In this document: positions 54,839 through 63,500 of the stretch, one piece after another
Layout of the letters: every line of letters begins with the position of its first letter
How positions within the stretch are numbered: position 1 is the first letter of the stretch
Assembly (NCBI GenBank): GCA_041821185.1
Contig: JBGUBD010000008.1
Coordinates: 1 to 64,000, forward strand
Source: Phycisphaerales bacterium AB-hyl4
GTDB taxonomy: Bacteria; Planctomycetota; Phycisphaerae; Phycisphaerales; Phycisphaeraceae
Reading direction: 5' to 3'
DNA length: 64,000 nt
Notes under the pieces: generated by a model
Databases searched by the model: none
What the model was told of the DNA's origin: nothing
The model's input: the letters and a program-made list of their open reading frames with translations, nothing else
Translations under genes and position numbers: made by a program

Positions 54839-56866
54839 CTATTTTCGAATCTCATACTGATATAGACACCAGCTCATCGGCTGCGCGAGGGAGAATGGCA
54901 GTTGGCTGGCCTCGTCGACGACGGCTTCGAACGACGCGCCGTGACCGATGACAGGCCTGGCCATGATGGCCGTGCCGGGATCAAGCCAGGTGGCAAGTTG
55001 CGCCTTGGGCCGTGCGTTCAATTCACGATAGACCAGCAGGTATCCGCCGTGGTCGCCGACCGACTGGAAGCCGGGCCAACTCGTACCGGTGGGCTCTTCC
55101 CCAATGGGCAGCACGGGCGAGGCATGCAATGCTGCCTGATGCGCACGGTACGCCTTCACCAGCGGAACGATCTCGAATGCGGCTTCAGGCAGGTTGCACG
55201 CTTCAAACCATCCCAGCGGATGTGCCGCCAGCGTCGTGGCGAAGGCGTACTCGAAGCCCACCTGCCGCGGTGCCAGCGGGTCGTCCTGCGGGTACTGGTT
55301 CGCATTGCGCCAGATGTTGAGCCATTCGATCTGAAACCGCTGCGGCGGAACGTAGCGCGCGAGCTGCCAGAGATTCCGCAGTGTCCAGTGCGGGTAGTAG
55401 TTCTGCCAGTCGGTGTAGCGATTCTCAAGAAAAACGAGCCCATACCGATTGCCGTCGAAGTAGCCCAACCGCCGGCCTGCGGTGGCATCGAGGTTGAACA
55501 CCACCTGGCCATCGGTTTCTGCAAGCACGCGGTCGAGCATCGCGCGGAATCGGCGGTCGGCCGCCCGGTCGGGGATCTCGACAAGATCGATCTTGAACAT
55601 TCGCACACCAAGCGTGCGGTGCAGTTCGACCAACCGCTGCGCGTCCTTCTCCCAGTCGGCGTAACCGTTGGCGCGCGAAGGCGCGAACCACAGCGCGACC
55701 TCCACCCCCAGTTCCTTGCCCCGCTGGATCACCGGCTCCAGGCCGTTGGGAAAGCGTTCGGGGTGGACCGCCCAATGGTCGCTGCGCTGCCAATAGGATT
55801 CGTCGGGAGCGACATACGTCTGCCCCGTCTGCCATCCATCGTCCAGTTGCAGGTGACTTGCTCCGAGCCTGGCGCAAGACGCCAGTTCGGCCAGCGCGAA
55901 CGATTCGCTGATGCGGTTGTCCTTGTTTCGATCGCCCCACGTGTTGACCAGCACCGACGCATCGCGATCCGGACGCCGGGCACGCAGGCGGTGCTGGTAG
56001 TCGCGCAGCGCCCTCAGCAGACCCGTCTCGCCGCCGCGTGCCATGCCGATCACCGTGCCATAGCCCTCGACCCAAACATCCTCGCGCAAGTCCGCCGGGT
56101 CCAGACCCAACCCGACCATTTGCACGCTCTTATTGTCAAAGCGCACATCACAGTCGGGATAAGCAAGCTGGGCCTCGGCAAGTGGCGCTTCCTTCAGCAG
56201 GAACACGCCTGTGTTTTCGATCAAAGCTTCGATAAGCACGAGGTTGCCGCGGGCCATTTCGATTCGGGCCCACGGCATCCGCGTCTCAGCATGCACAAGG
56301 TTGTTGTGCCAGTCGGTGGCATCACGCAACGCCACGCATGTCAGGCGGGTGTGGCGATGGTGCAGGGGCAGGCGTTCGGTGACCGGCGCGAAGAAGTCGG
56401 GCCGACGTGCACGCGCGGTCGATTCGATATCGCTTCGATCCATCGCACCGACAGCGGTGCTGCGCCAAGGGCCGTCCCCCCGGCCCCGCAGCGCCAGATC
56501 GCAGGCGATCGCCGGACAGTCGGGGTATAGCCGAAACGTTCGCCGCACCGCCAGGCGGCCCAGCCGAACTGTCACCACCGCCCGCACGTGCGCCGTGTCC
56601 ACAGGGCCGCCGGGCACCTGCTCCACATCAAGCGTTCCCTCCTCGGGTTCGCCAGCAAGCCCGGGCAACACAAGGTCCGGCCCGTCGGCCTGCAACGACC
56701 AACAGTCGCCCGTATTCACATCCATCAGTTGTTCGCCAATGAGCGCCCCGCCGTTCCAACGGTAGCGGCGCTCAAGTCGGCCTGTACTGAGTGTGAGAAT
56801 CTCATCCTTCAGTACCGCGGTGCAGGCTGGTCGGCCACTGACAGGTTTGGTTGCATTCTGAGACAT
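54839..56866 (-). CDS. Alpha-galactosidase-like glycoside hydrolase (GH36/clan GH-D)
   Basis: The 675-residue product has an N-terminal beta-sandwich and a TIM barrel with LQLDDGWQTGQTY near residue 338, ALWFAPSRANG, VRMFKIDLVEIPD near 426 (nucleophile Asp of the K-x-D type) and VFNLDATAGRRLG near 458. These fit clan GH-D (GH36), mostly alpha-galactosidases or related enzymes that retain configuration. No signal peptide is visible. It lies upstream of the metallophosphoesterase and probably releases galactose-like sugars from imported oligosaccharides. Confidence 0.82.
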   Translation of the reverse strand: MSQNATKPVSGRPACTAVLKDEILTLSTGRLERRYRWNGGALIGEQLMDVNTGDCWSLQADGPDLVLPGLAGEPEEGTLDVEQVPGGPVDTAHVRAVVTVRLGRLAVRRTFRLYPDCPAIACDLALRGRGDGPWRSTAVGAMDRSDIESTARARRPDFFAPVTERLPLHHRHTRLTCVALRDATDWHNNLVHAETRMPWARIEMARGNLVLIEALIENTGVFLLKEAPLAEAQLAYPDCDVRFDNKSVQMVGLGLDPADLREDVWVEGYGTVIGMARGGETGLLRALRDYQHRLRARRPDRDASVLVNTWGDRNKDNRISESFALAELASCARLGASHLQLDDGWQTGQTYVAPDESYWQRSDHWAVHPERFPNGLEPVIQRGKELGVEVALWFAPSRANGYADWEKDAQRLVELHRTLGVRMFKIDLVEIPDRAADRRFRAMLDRVLAETDGQVVFNLDATAGRRLGYFDGNRYGLVFLENRYTDWQNYYPHWTLRNLWQLARYVPPQRFQIEWLNIWRNANQYPQDDPLAPRQVGFEYAFATTLAAHPLGWFEACNLPEAAFEIVPLVKAYRAHQAALHASPVLPIGEEPTGTSWPGFQSVGDHGGYLLVYRELNARPKAQLATWLDPGTAIMARPVIGHGASFEAVVDEASQLPFSLAQPMSWCLYQYEIRK

Positions 56867-56917
56867 GGGACGGCCCTCAATGTTGCTTCGCCGTGAGTGG
56901 AGGAGGTGGGCTGGTGG

Positions 56918-57178
56918 TTAGGGAAAGATGCCCTCGACGCTTTCGATGTACTGCATGATTTCGGGGTGGGGGCCGAGTCGCCTCATCTGGCCGCTGAAAC
57001 TGATGTCCGCAGCCATTATGTCGTCATAATACTTTGAATCAAGTTCCGCCATCTCCAACTCGGAGAGCGACTGTTCCAGTGCGGCCTGGCGTTCTCTGTT
57101 CTCCTCCATTCGCTTGCCGATCACCTCCAGTTCCGAGCCCCCGCCTTCGCAGATTATTTCAGTCCATTGCGGGGCGTA
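56918..57178 (-). pseudogene. Orphan C-terminal fragment
   Basis: An open frame begins after a TGA at 57179-57181 with YAPQWTEIICEGGGSELEVIG and ends EIMQYIESVEGIFP at 56918. It has no ATG or ribosome site at its start; a GTG at 57124 is the only candidate and would remove a plausible coding stretch upstream. The helical, charged composition (ENRERQAALEQSLSELEMAE) is protein-like. It is probably the C-terminal relic of a lost gene; the family is not recognised. An inverted repeat GATTGATGA/TCATCAATC lies just upstream. Confidence 0.4.
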
Positions 57179-57249
57179 TCACCAGATGATTGATGAAACG
57201 CGGGCCATTGAAACGCCGTGGGGTCATCAATCAAATCGGCAAGCAAGCC

Positions 57250-58461
57250 TCACAGCTTCGCACGGCTGATGCTCGCCCTTGATGGAAAAAGCGTAGCGGA
57301 AGCACGCTCGTTTTGTTGCAGGCATGGCGAGCGGGGGACATCGTAAGGCTGATTGTTCTGGCGCAGTGAACATGTCGCCATCACACCTGCTGCCACGCTC
57401 ATGCGGGCATCAAGCGGGCAGGCGCCACGTGACTGGCCAGTCCGGATGAAGTTCAGGAAATCGTCGATGATCTGAGGGTCGGCACCGCCGTGCGATCCGG
57501 GCACAGGCGGCACGGTGATGGTTTCGTAGTTGTTGATACTGGCACCGCACCGCTTGGTCCAAAGTTGGATGTGAGCCGGGTGCTCATCTGTTGAATTGCA
57601 GCCGATATTCTCGATCCGACCTTGCGTGCCGATGATGGTGTAGTTGCGATGGCCATCGGGGGTATAGTGGCATTGCTGATAGCTCGCTTGCACACCATTG
57701 TCCAGTTGCATCAGCATCATGCTATGGTCTTCGACGTCAATGATCGGGCTGAAACCTGCCTGAGACAGGGGCGGCCAGTGTGCTTCGTTCGCGACCGCCG
57801 ACACGTATTCGTCGGCCTTGCGGCGATTCTGGACCCGGTTGTAGACGCTCAGCTTTCCCATGCCCACCGTTCGCTGCGTATAGCCGCCAGCGAACCAGTG
57901 AATCATGTCGATGTCATGAGCGCCCTTCTGCAGCAGCAGTCCGGTGCTGTAGCGTTGTTCGGAGTGCCAGTCTTTAAAGTAGGCGTCGCCGCCATAGTCG
58001 ACAAAGTGGCGACACCAGATCGCCTGGACATCGCCGATCGTCCCCGCGTCGATGATCTGTTTCATCTTCTGCATGACCGGGAAGAATCGCATGTTGTGAC
58101 CGACGTACAGCCGACCCGATCCACGGTCCGCGGCGGCGAGCACGCGATCGCAGCCTTCAATCGTGATCGCCAGCGGCTTTTCGAGATAGACGATTTTGCC
58201 CGCATCGAGTGCCGCGATGGCCTGCGCTTCATGCAGGAAGTCAGGTGTGGCGATAAAGATGGCATCAAGATCGTCCCGATCGACCACTTCAAGCCAGTCA
58301 TGGGTTGTCACGAGACCGCTGCCACACAGTTGCCGGTACTCGTCGAACACCGCCTCGTTGGTATCGCAGGCGACCGCGATTTCCACACCAGCTTCCGGAC
58401 GATGGGCCAGCTTTGCAATCCGGCCACGCCCTCCCGCGCCAATCACACCAAGACGAATCAT
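57250..58461 (-). CDS. Gfo/Idh/MocA family oxidoreductase
   Basis: The 403-residue product starts MIRLGVIGAGGRGRIAKLAH, a dinucleotide fold, with VYLEKPLAITIEGCD, LQKGAHDIDMIHWFAGGYTQ (catalytic-domain Lys-Gly-x-His-Asp pattern) and YTPDGHRNYTIIGTQGRIE. It is the larger type common in planctomycete sugar clusters. It may oxidise a galactose- or inositol-type sugar supplied by the GH36 enzyme. The C-terminal 35 residues are not conserved-looking. Confidence 0.88.
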   Translation of the reverse strand: MIRLGVIGAGGRGRIAKLAHRPEAGVEIAVACDTNEAVFDEYRQLCGSGLVTTHDWLEVVDRDDLDAIFIATPDFLHEAQAIAALDAGKIVYLEKPLAITIEGCDRVLAAADRGSGRLYVGHNMRFFPVMQKMKQIIDAGTIGDVQAIWCRHFVDYGGDAYFKDWHSEQRYSTGLLLQKGAHDIDMIHWFAGGYTQRTVGMGKLSVYNRVQNRRKADEYVSAVANEAHWPPLSQAGFSPIIDVEDHSMMLMQLDNGVQASYQQCHYTPDGHRNYTIIGTQGRIENIGCNSTDEHPAHIQLWTKRCGASINNYETITVPPVPGSHGGADPQIIDDFLNFIRTGQSRGACPLDARMSVAAGVMATCSLRQNNQPYDVPRSPCLQQNERASATLFPSRASISRAKL

Positions 58462-58642
58462 GTTCGAGCATCCTTAATCATTGAAGCATCTGTTGGAAAA
58501 AGCGAAACAAACTGTACGTTATCTGCAATGGGCCAAGTTCGCATTGTCAGCCTGGAACGCGACACGTATGTAGCACGCCTGCTGGCCGTCGGTTTGTGGC
58601 CGTTCAAGATCACCGCGCAGGTCCGGAGAGACATCCACTTAT

Positions 58643-58686
58643 GTTGGACGGCACCATCGGTGGAGAGACCGATGGTGCCGTCCAAC
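58643..58686. promoter_or_regulatory. Perfect 19-bp hairpin
   Basis: Arms at 58643-58661 (starting GTTGGACGGCACC) and 58668-58686 (ending GGTGCCGTCCAAC) are fully complementary around GGAGAG. It follows the secreted-protein stop by 52 bases on the minus strand. No T run follows, so it could be a transcript-stabilising or processing stem rather than a classic terminator. Confidence 0.7.
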
Positions 58687-58738
58687 TGCGATCGGGACGC
58701 CTCCAGCTTGTCGTCGAGCAGGCTGGCTGGCAGCTGGC

Positions 58739-60619
58739 TTACTGATACTCCAGCACGACGAAGCCGATGGATTGGGGTGCGACCAGCCAATCATCGCCTG
58801 TTTCGTCTGCTTCCATGGTTTCGGTCACATGCCAGTTGTCGGGGGTTTGAACGCTAAAGATCACGTCGTTGGCCTCGTGCAGATTGAAGAGTGTCAGCAA
58901 GACGCGATCGTTCAAACGGTGGGCGGTCATATGCCACTCCGGATTTTCGACGACGAGTTTATGGGCGGGCCAACGACTCACGCTGGCGGTGCCTTCGAGC
59001 ATATTCTGTGGCGGAAATTCTTCATCGACACGCTCGCCTTCATGATAAAACTGCTCAACACGATCCAAGGTCCGTGTTGTTTTACTGAGCTTGATCCAGT
59101 AAGGCGCGTCCATCTGGTCCGGATAATAAAGCAGGATGCCATCTGCTCCTTCAGCAATGGCGCCGATGATCTGCTGATGCAAGCGATTGGGGTTGTTGAA
59201 GACCGAAGCGCCTGCGTAGCGAACGAGCAAAATCGGATGGAGCTCAGCTTCGGCGTTTTGTTCCTTCATGTTTTGACGCCAATTGCGTACGTATTGCATG
59301 GCGAGTTTGGCTCCGGCACCGCCATAGCCGACATAAATCTGGGGCTGGATCGCGTCGACATAACGGGCCATTTCCACCGCGTTGTAGCCATAGCCAAGGG
59401 TGGCCAATCCGGTGTCATCATAGCCGGGATTGGGTGTAAGCTCGAAGCGTCCGTCAGGCTTGAGTTCCTTGAAGCCTTCTGCCATGTGGCGTACATAGCG
59501 TGCAACCTGCTTGGTGCGCCAATCGACCCATCGCTTGTAAAGCTCGGCGATTTCGGAATCTTCAGTGATGTAAGTGCGTAGGCCGTGCTCGGCGATGTAT
59601 GCGCGGAGCCGATCGAATGCCTCATCGGAAACGTCCATGTCCTGCTTGAAGCGTTCGATTGAGTGGTCGGAGAAGCCGAACCTGGCCTCGGGTTCATAGT
59701 CGACAGTCGCGATGCCATCAAACCTTCGGGCGGCTTCGGCCATGACCGAAACGCCGGGCAGGTCGGCGGGGTGGTAATGTTCCACGGCGCTGACGGGACA
59801 GGCGAAGCCACCGGCAAAAACCGCGCCAGTGGCGGTGACGTCAGGGTATTGGCTGCTGAAGAAGTGATCGTGATGCACGTCGCCGCCGTTGATGATATTA
59901 CGTTCGACGAGGGCGGAATGCATGGCTTCGCTTGCTAGTTGCGTGTGGCCGATGCCAGCCTGCTGGAGAAAAGCGGCCAGGCCGGGGCCGCTGGCTTCGC
60001 CGGCGCGGGTGTAGCCATAGCTCCACATGCCGATCCGGGTCAGTCGGTTCTGAATACCAGGCTGATCGAAAGCGTGCAAAACCATGGGCCAACGTTGCTG
60101 AACGGCCGTACCATCCACCCGAAGCTCGATCTCGATGAAGCGTTGTTCGGCAGGCAGTTGTTCGGGAATATCGAGGTACAGCGCCTGGCTCGTCCATTCG
60201 GAGATGAAATTGGCGCCCGGATGCCCAGCCAAGAGGTGGTTCGAGACTCGCAGAGGCAGGCGATGCACCACACGCTCGCCCTGCTGTTCGTGTGACGGCT
60301 GATCATATTCGTGAAATTGCCCAGCGTGGTCCAGAAGTTTGACCTCAATGGGCAGACTGACGTAGACCTCCACCTTGTGCTCTTCAGCTTGTTGCCGTAC
60401 GGCATCCGAAGCCTGAAACATCAGGAACACAGGTTGAATGTGGCCACCAACCATGTGCACCGTGCGATCCTGATTGATGGAAGCGGGAAGCAGGACCGGC
60501 CGCCAATCTTCCGCATGGACCGGTGTGGGGGCCGTCCCGGTCAGCATCATTGCGAACAGGATGCTGGCCGTCCATACAAGCCGCCTGATGTTGTGGTGGT
60601 TTCGAGTTTTATCTGACAT
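58739..60619 (-). CDS. Secreted protein of unknown family, TIM-barrel-like
   Basis: The 626-residue product starts at the ATG at 60619 (AGGAG six bases upstream) with a signal peptide (VWTASILFAMMLTGTAPTPVHA). A beta-rich N-terminal part (LPIEVKLLDHAGQFHEYDQP) leads to segments typical of a sugar-hydrolase barrel: IGMWSYGYTRAGEASG, GIATVDYEPEARFGFSDHS, RFELTPNPGYDDTGLATLGY and DAIQPQIYVGYGGAG. A C-terminal beta domain closes it. No named family was recognised. It lies between a pseudopilin and a Gfo/Idh gene, so a role in extracellular polysaccharide breakdown is likely. Confidence 0.72.
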   Translation of the reverse strand: MSDKTRNHHNIRRLVWTASILFAMMLTGTAPTPVHAEDWRPVLLPASINQDRTVHMVGGHIQPVFLMFQASDAVRQQAEEHKVEVYVSLPIEVKLLDHAGQFHEYDQPSHEQQGERVVHRLPLRVSNHLLAGHPGANFISEWTSQALYLDIPEQLPAEQRFIEIELRVDGTAVQQRWPMVLHAFDQPGIQNRLTRIGMWSYGYTRAGEASGPGLAAFLQQAGIGHTQLASEAMHSALVERNIINGGDVHHDHFFSSQYPDVTATGAVFAGGFACPVSAVEHYHPADLPGVSVMAEAARRFDGIATVDYEPEARFGFSDHSIERFKQDMDVSDEAFDRLRAYIAEHGLRTYITEDSEIAELYKRWVDWRTKQVARYVRHMAEGFKELKPDGRFELTPNPGYDDTGLATLGYGYNAVEMARYVDAIQPQIYVGYGGAGAKLAMQYVRNWRQNMKEQNAEAELHPILLVRYAGASVFNNPNRLHQQIIGAIAEGADGILLYYPDQMDAPYWIKLSKTTRTLDRVEQFYHEGERVDEEFPPQNMLEGTASVSRWPAHKLVVENPEWHMTAHRLNDRVLLTLFNLHEANDVIFSVQTPDNWHVTETMEADETGDDWLVAPQSIGFVVLEYQ

Positions 60620-60785
60620 ATTCTGCTCCTGCGTAAGTGACAAAGATAAGCCTGTTAACTGCGAGGCGTGCGGTACCACGGCGTTCATGTGTCCCCCCCC
60701 GGGGCGATCGGATACGAAGCACACAAATGACGTTGAAAAAAGTCGGCTGCCGGTCTTCCTTGTTGAGAAACGTGGGCGGTGAAAA

Positions 60786-61502
60786 TCAGTAAGCGCCGAT
60801 CGGTTCTCCGTAAGGCACCCAGGACACATGCCCGTCTTCGTACAGGGCATGAGCACCGTCGTCGTGCCAGAAGCTGTTGAAGGAATTGCTGTCCGGCCAA
60901 GGATACGGGGCGCCGGCAACGGTCATGATGCCGCCTTCGCTGGTGGTGACCAGTTGCGCTCCGTCGACAATGGAAATCGCAGAGCGATGTACGATAAGCC
61001 AACGGGTGAGGTGGGCGCGGCTGTCGTCTTTCACCGCCAGGCTCAGCGGTTGGCCGGTGGATGTACCGATGGCGTTGCCATTGTGGGATTGGCGGTACCA
61101 ATAGCTGTTGGGATAACTGCCGCTGGGGATCAGGGTGGTGTAGTCGTTGGGGTCGTTGGGGCATTGAAAGGCCGCGGAGTGACCCCAGGCCGCATTATCA
61201 CGTTGCAGGTAATCACCATCGACGACCAGGGCACGGATGACGGTCAGAGGTGGGTAATGGTTGAATTGGCCTTCCATGCTGGGCAGAAAATCCCTGTGGT
61301 CATTGGCGTACAGATGCAGGGCAAGGCCGATCTGGCGCTGATTGCTCTGGCACTGTATTCTTCGGGCACTGTCTCTCGCTGCGCTGAGCGCCGGCAGTAA
61401 AATAGCGATCAGCATTGCAATGATCGAGATGACTACAAGAAGTTCGATTAGCGTAAAACCGGAACGACAACGGCATGATCGAGTCGAGGGGGCGCTTAAC
61501 AT
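60786..61502 (-). CDS. Pseudopilin-like protein (prepilin N-terminus, H-X9-DG)
   Basis: From the ATG at 61502 (AAGGG seven bases upstream) the product has 238 residues. [20 protein letters not shown] is the prepilin cleavage site and helix; [16 protein letters not shown] is the H-X9-DG motif. It lies 69 bases after a LacI gene and upstream of the secreted protein. This is the third such protein in the window, each beside a putative carbohydrate enzyme. Confidence 0.87.
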   Translation of the reverse strand: MLSAPSTRSCRCRSGFTLIELLVVISIIAMLIAILLPALSAARDSARRIQCQSNQRQIGLALHLYANDHRDFLPSMEGQFNHYPPLTVIRALVVDGDYLQRDNAAWGHSAAFQCPNDPNDYTTLIPSGSYPNSYWYRQSHNGNAIGTSTGQPLSLAVKDDSRAHLTRWLIVHRSAISIVDGAQLVTTSEGGIMTVAGAPYPWPDSNSFNSFWHDDGAHALYEDGHVSWVPYGEPIGAY

Positions 61503-61571
61503 TGTTATCCCTTCTAAAGGGTAAATGAAAGAACGAGAACGATTGATTCCAGAAATTGCCAGTTGGAGCAA

Positions 61572-62720
61572 TCAACAATCCTCCTCAAGGTGAGTTACAA
61601 GGTGATCCGTGTGGTCATCGATCAGGAGTTGATCTGAAAGTAACCGCTGTTTGGTACGCGCCGGCCCGACGGAATCGCGAAGGACCAGACGACTGTTGAT
61701 TACAATGTGCTGGGGTGTATCGCTGGGTTCTTGCAAATGCTGAAGTAACAGGCGGTAGGCGGCCCGACCGGTTTCTCCGCGGGGCTGGTGAATGGTCGTC
61801 AAAGCTGGCCTCGCGATAGAGGCGTTGGGCACGTCATCGAAGCCGACCACACTGATATCTTTGGGAACCTGTAGCCCTGCTTCGTGGATGGCGGTCATCG
61901 CGCCGATGGCCGCATCATCATCCGTCATGATCAAAGCAGTGGGTTGAATATGTTGAAGCAGATCCTTGACAACCGCGTAGCCTTGAGGGCCATGGCCAAG
62001 GCGGCTCTTATCGCCAAGAACCCAACGGCGAACATTGAAAAGCTGCATATGATGTTCGTGCCAAGCCTTGCGATAATGATCAAGTTTGCCCGAAGGCTGA
62101 TCCCAGTCCCACTGGGCGCCGATAAACAGGGCTTGACGGTGACCGAGTCCAGCCATGTGGCGAGCAAGTTCCCGAATGGCAAGCAGTCGATTGACGCCGA
62201 CACTCATGTGTGCCAAGGGTTCAGCATACTGGGTAAAGACGACCGGGACCGGCAAGTCGAGAAGCATGCGCACAGTGGCGGGGGGAACGGGAACAGGTCG
62301 GTGAAGGATCAGACCATCGACACGTCGACCGACGAGATCGCGGAGAATGCGCTGGGTGACGTTTTGATCCAAGGCGATATCGCGAGCGACGAGGAAGAGT
62401 TGGTAACCGTCGGCACTGGCGAGCGACTCAATTTCGCTGATGTCCATGAGCTGAATGGGCGTGTTTAGCGCCACGCCGACCAGAGCAATGCTCATGCTCG
62501 AGCCGCCTACAAGGGCTCGGCCGATAGGATTGGCTACGTAGTTCATCTCCTGAGCGATTTTTCGGATCTGTTCCGCTCGGCGAGCCGATCGCGGGTGGGA
62601 GCCTTTGATGGTGCCACTGAGCACGCGTGAAACGGTGCTGGCCGAAACACCTGCCGCTCGCGCGACTTGAGCTAGGGTTGCGCTGCCGGAATCAGGAGAG
62701 ATGGAGACGTCTGAAGCCAT
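61572..62720 (-). CDS. LacI family transcriptional regulator
   Basis: The 382-residue product, from the ATG at 62720 (MASDVSISPDSGSA), has the helix-turn-helix TLAQVARAAGVSASTVSRVL, the minor-groove helix region ANPIGRALVGG and a sugar-sensing core (DGLILHRPVPVPPATVRML, TALIMTDDDAAIGAMTAIHE, DISVVGFDDVPNASIARPAL). A CRE-like operator lies 49 bases upstream. It probably controls itself and the downstream pseudopilin and secreted-protein genes. Confidence 0.9.
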   Translation of the reverse strand: MASDVSISPDSGSATLAQVARAAGVSASTVSRVLSGTIKGSHPRSARRAEQIRKIAQEMNYVANPIGRALVGGSSMSIALVGVALNTPIQLMDISEIESLASADGYQLFLVARDIALDQNVTQRILRDLVGRRVDGLILHRPVPVPPATVRMLLDLPVPVVFTQYAEPLAHMSVGVNRLLAIRELARHMAGLGHRQALFIGAQWDWDQPSGKLDHYRKAWHEHHMQLFNVRRWVLGDKSRLGHGPQGYAVVKDLLQHIQPTALIMTDDDAAIGAMTAIHEAGLQVPKDISVVGFDDVPNASIARPALTTIHQPRGETGRAAYRLLLQHLQEPSDTPQHIVINSRLVLRDSVGPARTKQRLLSDQLLIDDHTDHLVTHLEEDC

Positions 62721-62768
62721 TTGATCAGCCGCGGGATAAGGATTCAATGGGTCAGGCCGACACTGGAA

Positions 62769-62782
62769 CGCAAACGCTTGCA
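62769..62782 (-). promoter_or_regulatory. CRE-like operator upstream of the second LacI gene
   Basis: On the minus strand TGCAAGCGTTTGCG matches the LacI/CcpA-type operator pattern (TGNAANCGNTNNCA) at all but the last position. It is 49 bases before the start codon, so autoregulation is likely. It is unlike the TGGTGCAG boxes of the other LacI gene, so the two regulators should have separate targets. Confidence 0.6.
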
Positions 62783-62967
62783 ACACTCTATCTTTTACCA
62801 CCCACTCTGTCAATCTGAATTAAAGGACAACCTTAAGCGCACGGCGATGCTTTCAATTACCCACAAATCCGACGGGTCATGGAGGCGGGGGCCCGTTCTG
62901 CTTTCTATTATCTCCGGGCATCCCCATCACCTGCGGCAGTGGCCCCATGCCCAAGGAGTGTCTCGGC

Positions 62968-63407
62968 ATGAATGCCTGGATTGAAGCGGAGCTCGACGGC
63001 TGCCGTTTTCCCGATCGACGGTTGGGCAGAAGGTTCGGCCAATAGCTTGAAGATCTTTCCAAGGGAATCGACCAGCCCCTGCCGCTTGGCTTGCCAGGAC
63101 TGGGCGGCCACCAAAGCCGCTTACCGCTTTCTGGACAATCCGCGGGTGGATGAGAGCGCGATTCTGGCCGGCCATTTTCAGGCCACGCGGGCACGGTCGA
63201 CGATGCCACAGGCTTGCCCCTGGTGCTGCACGATACGACCGATCTGTCGTATCAGCGGACACACTTCAAGCCGATTGGTAAGACTCACGAAACCTGTACC
63301 GGCAAAGACCGGAAGGAGCGTCCCCGCATGCACACGGTCTGCGGATTGTTGCTGCACTCAAGCCTCGTGGTGACGGCCACGGGACTGCCGCTGGGCATGC
63401 CTAGCGA
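62968..63407 (+). pseudogene. IS4-family (Tn5-like) transposase remnant
   Basis: An ATG at 62968 after AAGGAG reads MNAWIEAELDGCRFPDRRLG, then hits a TAG. Continuing across two frame changes the sense reads CQDWAATKAAYRFLDNPRVD, ESAILAGHFQATRAR, then TGLPLVLHDTTDLSYQRTHF and MHTVCGLLLHSSLVVTATGL. These are the N-terminal and first catalytic-Asp (HDTTDLSY) regions of IS4/Tn5-type transposases. The similarity stops near 63400, far short of full length. It is inactive. No terminal inverted repeats were recognised. Confidence 0.8.
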
Positions 63408-63500
63408 TAGAATCAGCCATCACTCAACCACTCTCATTGAGGCTGGTACATAGTTCTCAGGCAGTAAGACCCACATACCTTGCGACCTCAACCATTACCG

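Noticed and set aside
33170..62720. A complete polysaccharide utilisation locus of the SusC/SusD type
   Set aside because: No TonB-dependent SusC-like transporter, SusD-like lipoprotein or sulfatase is present, so that label does not fit.
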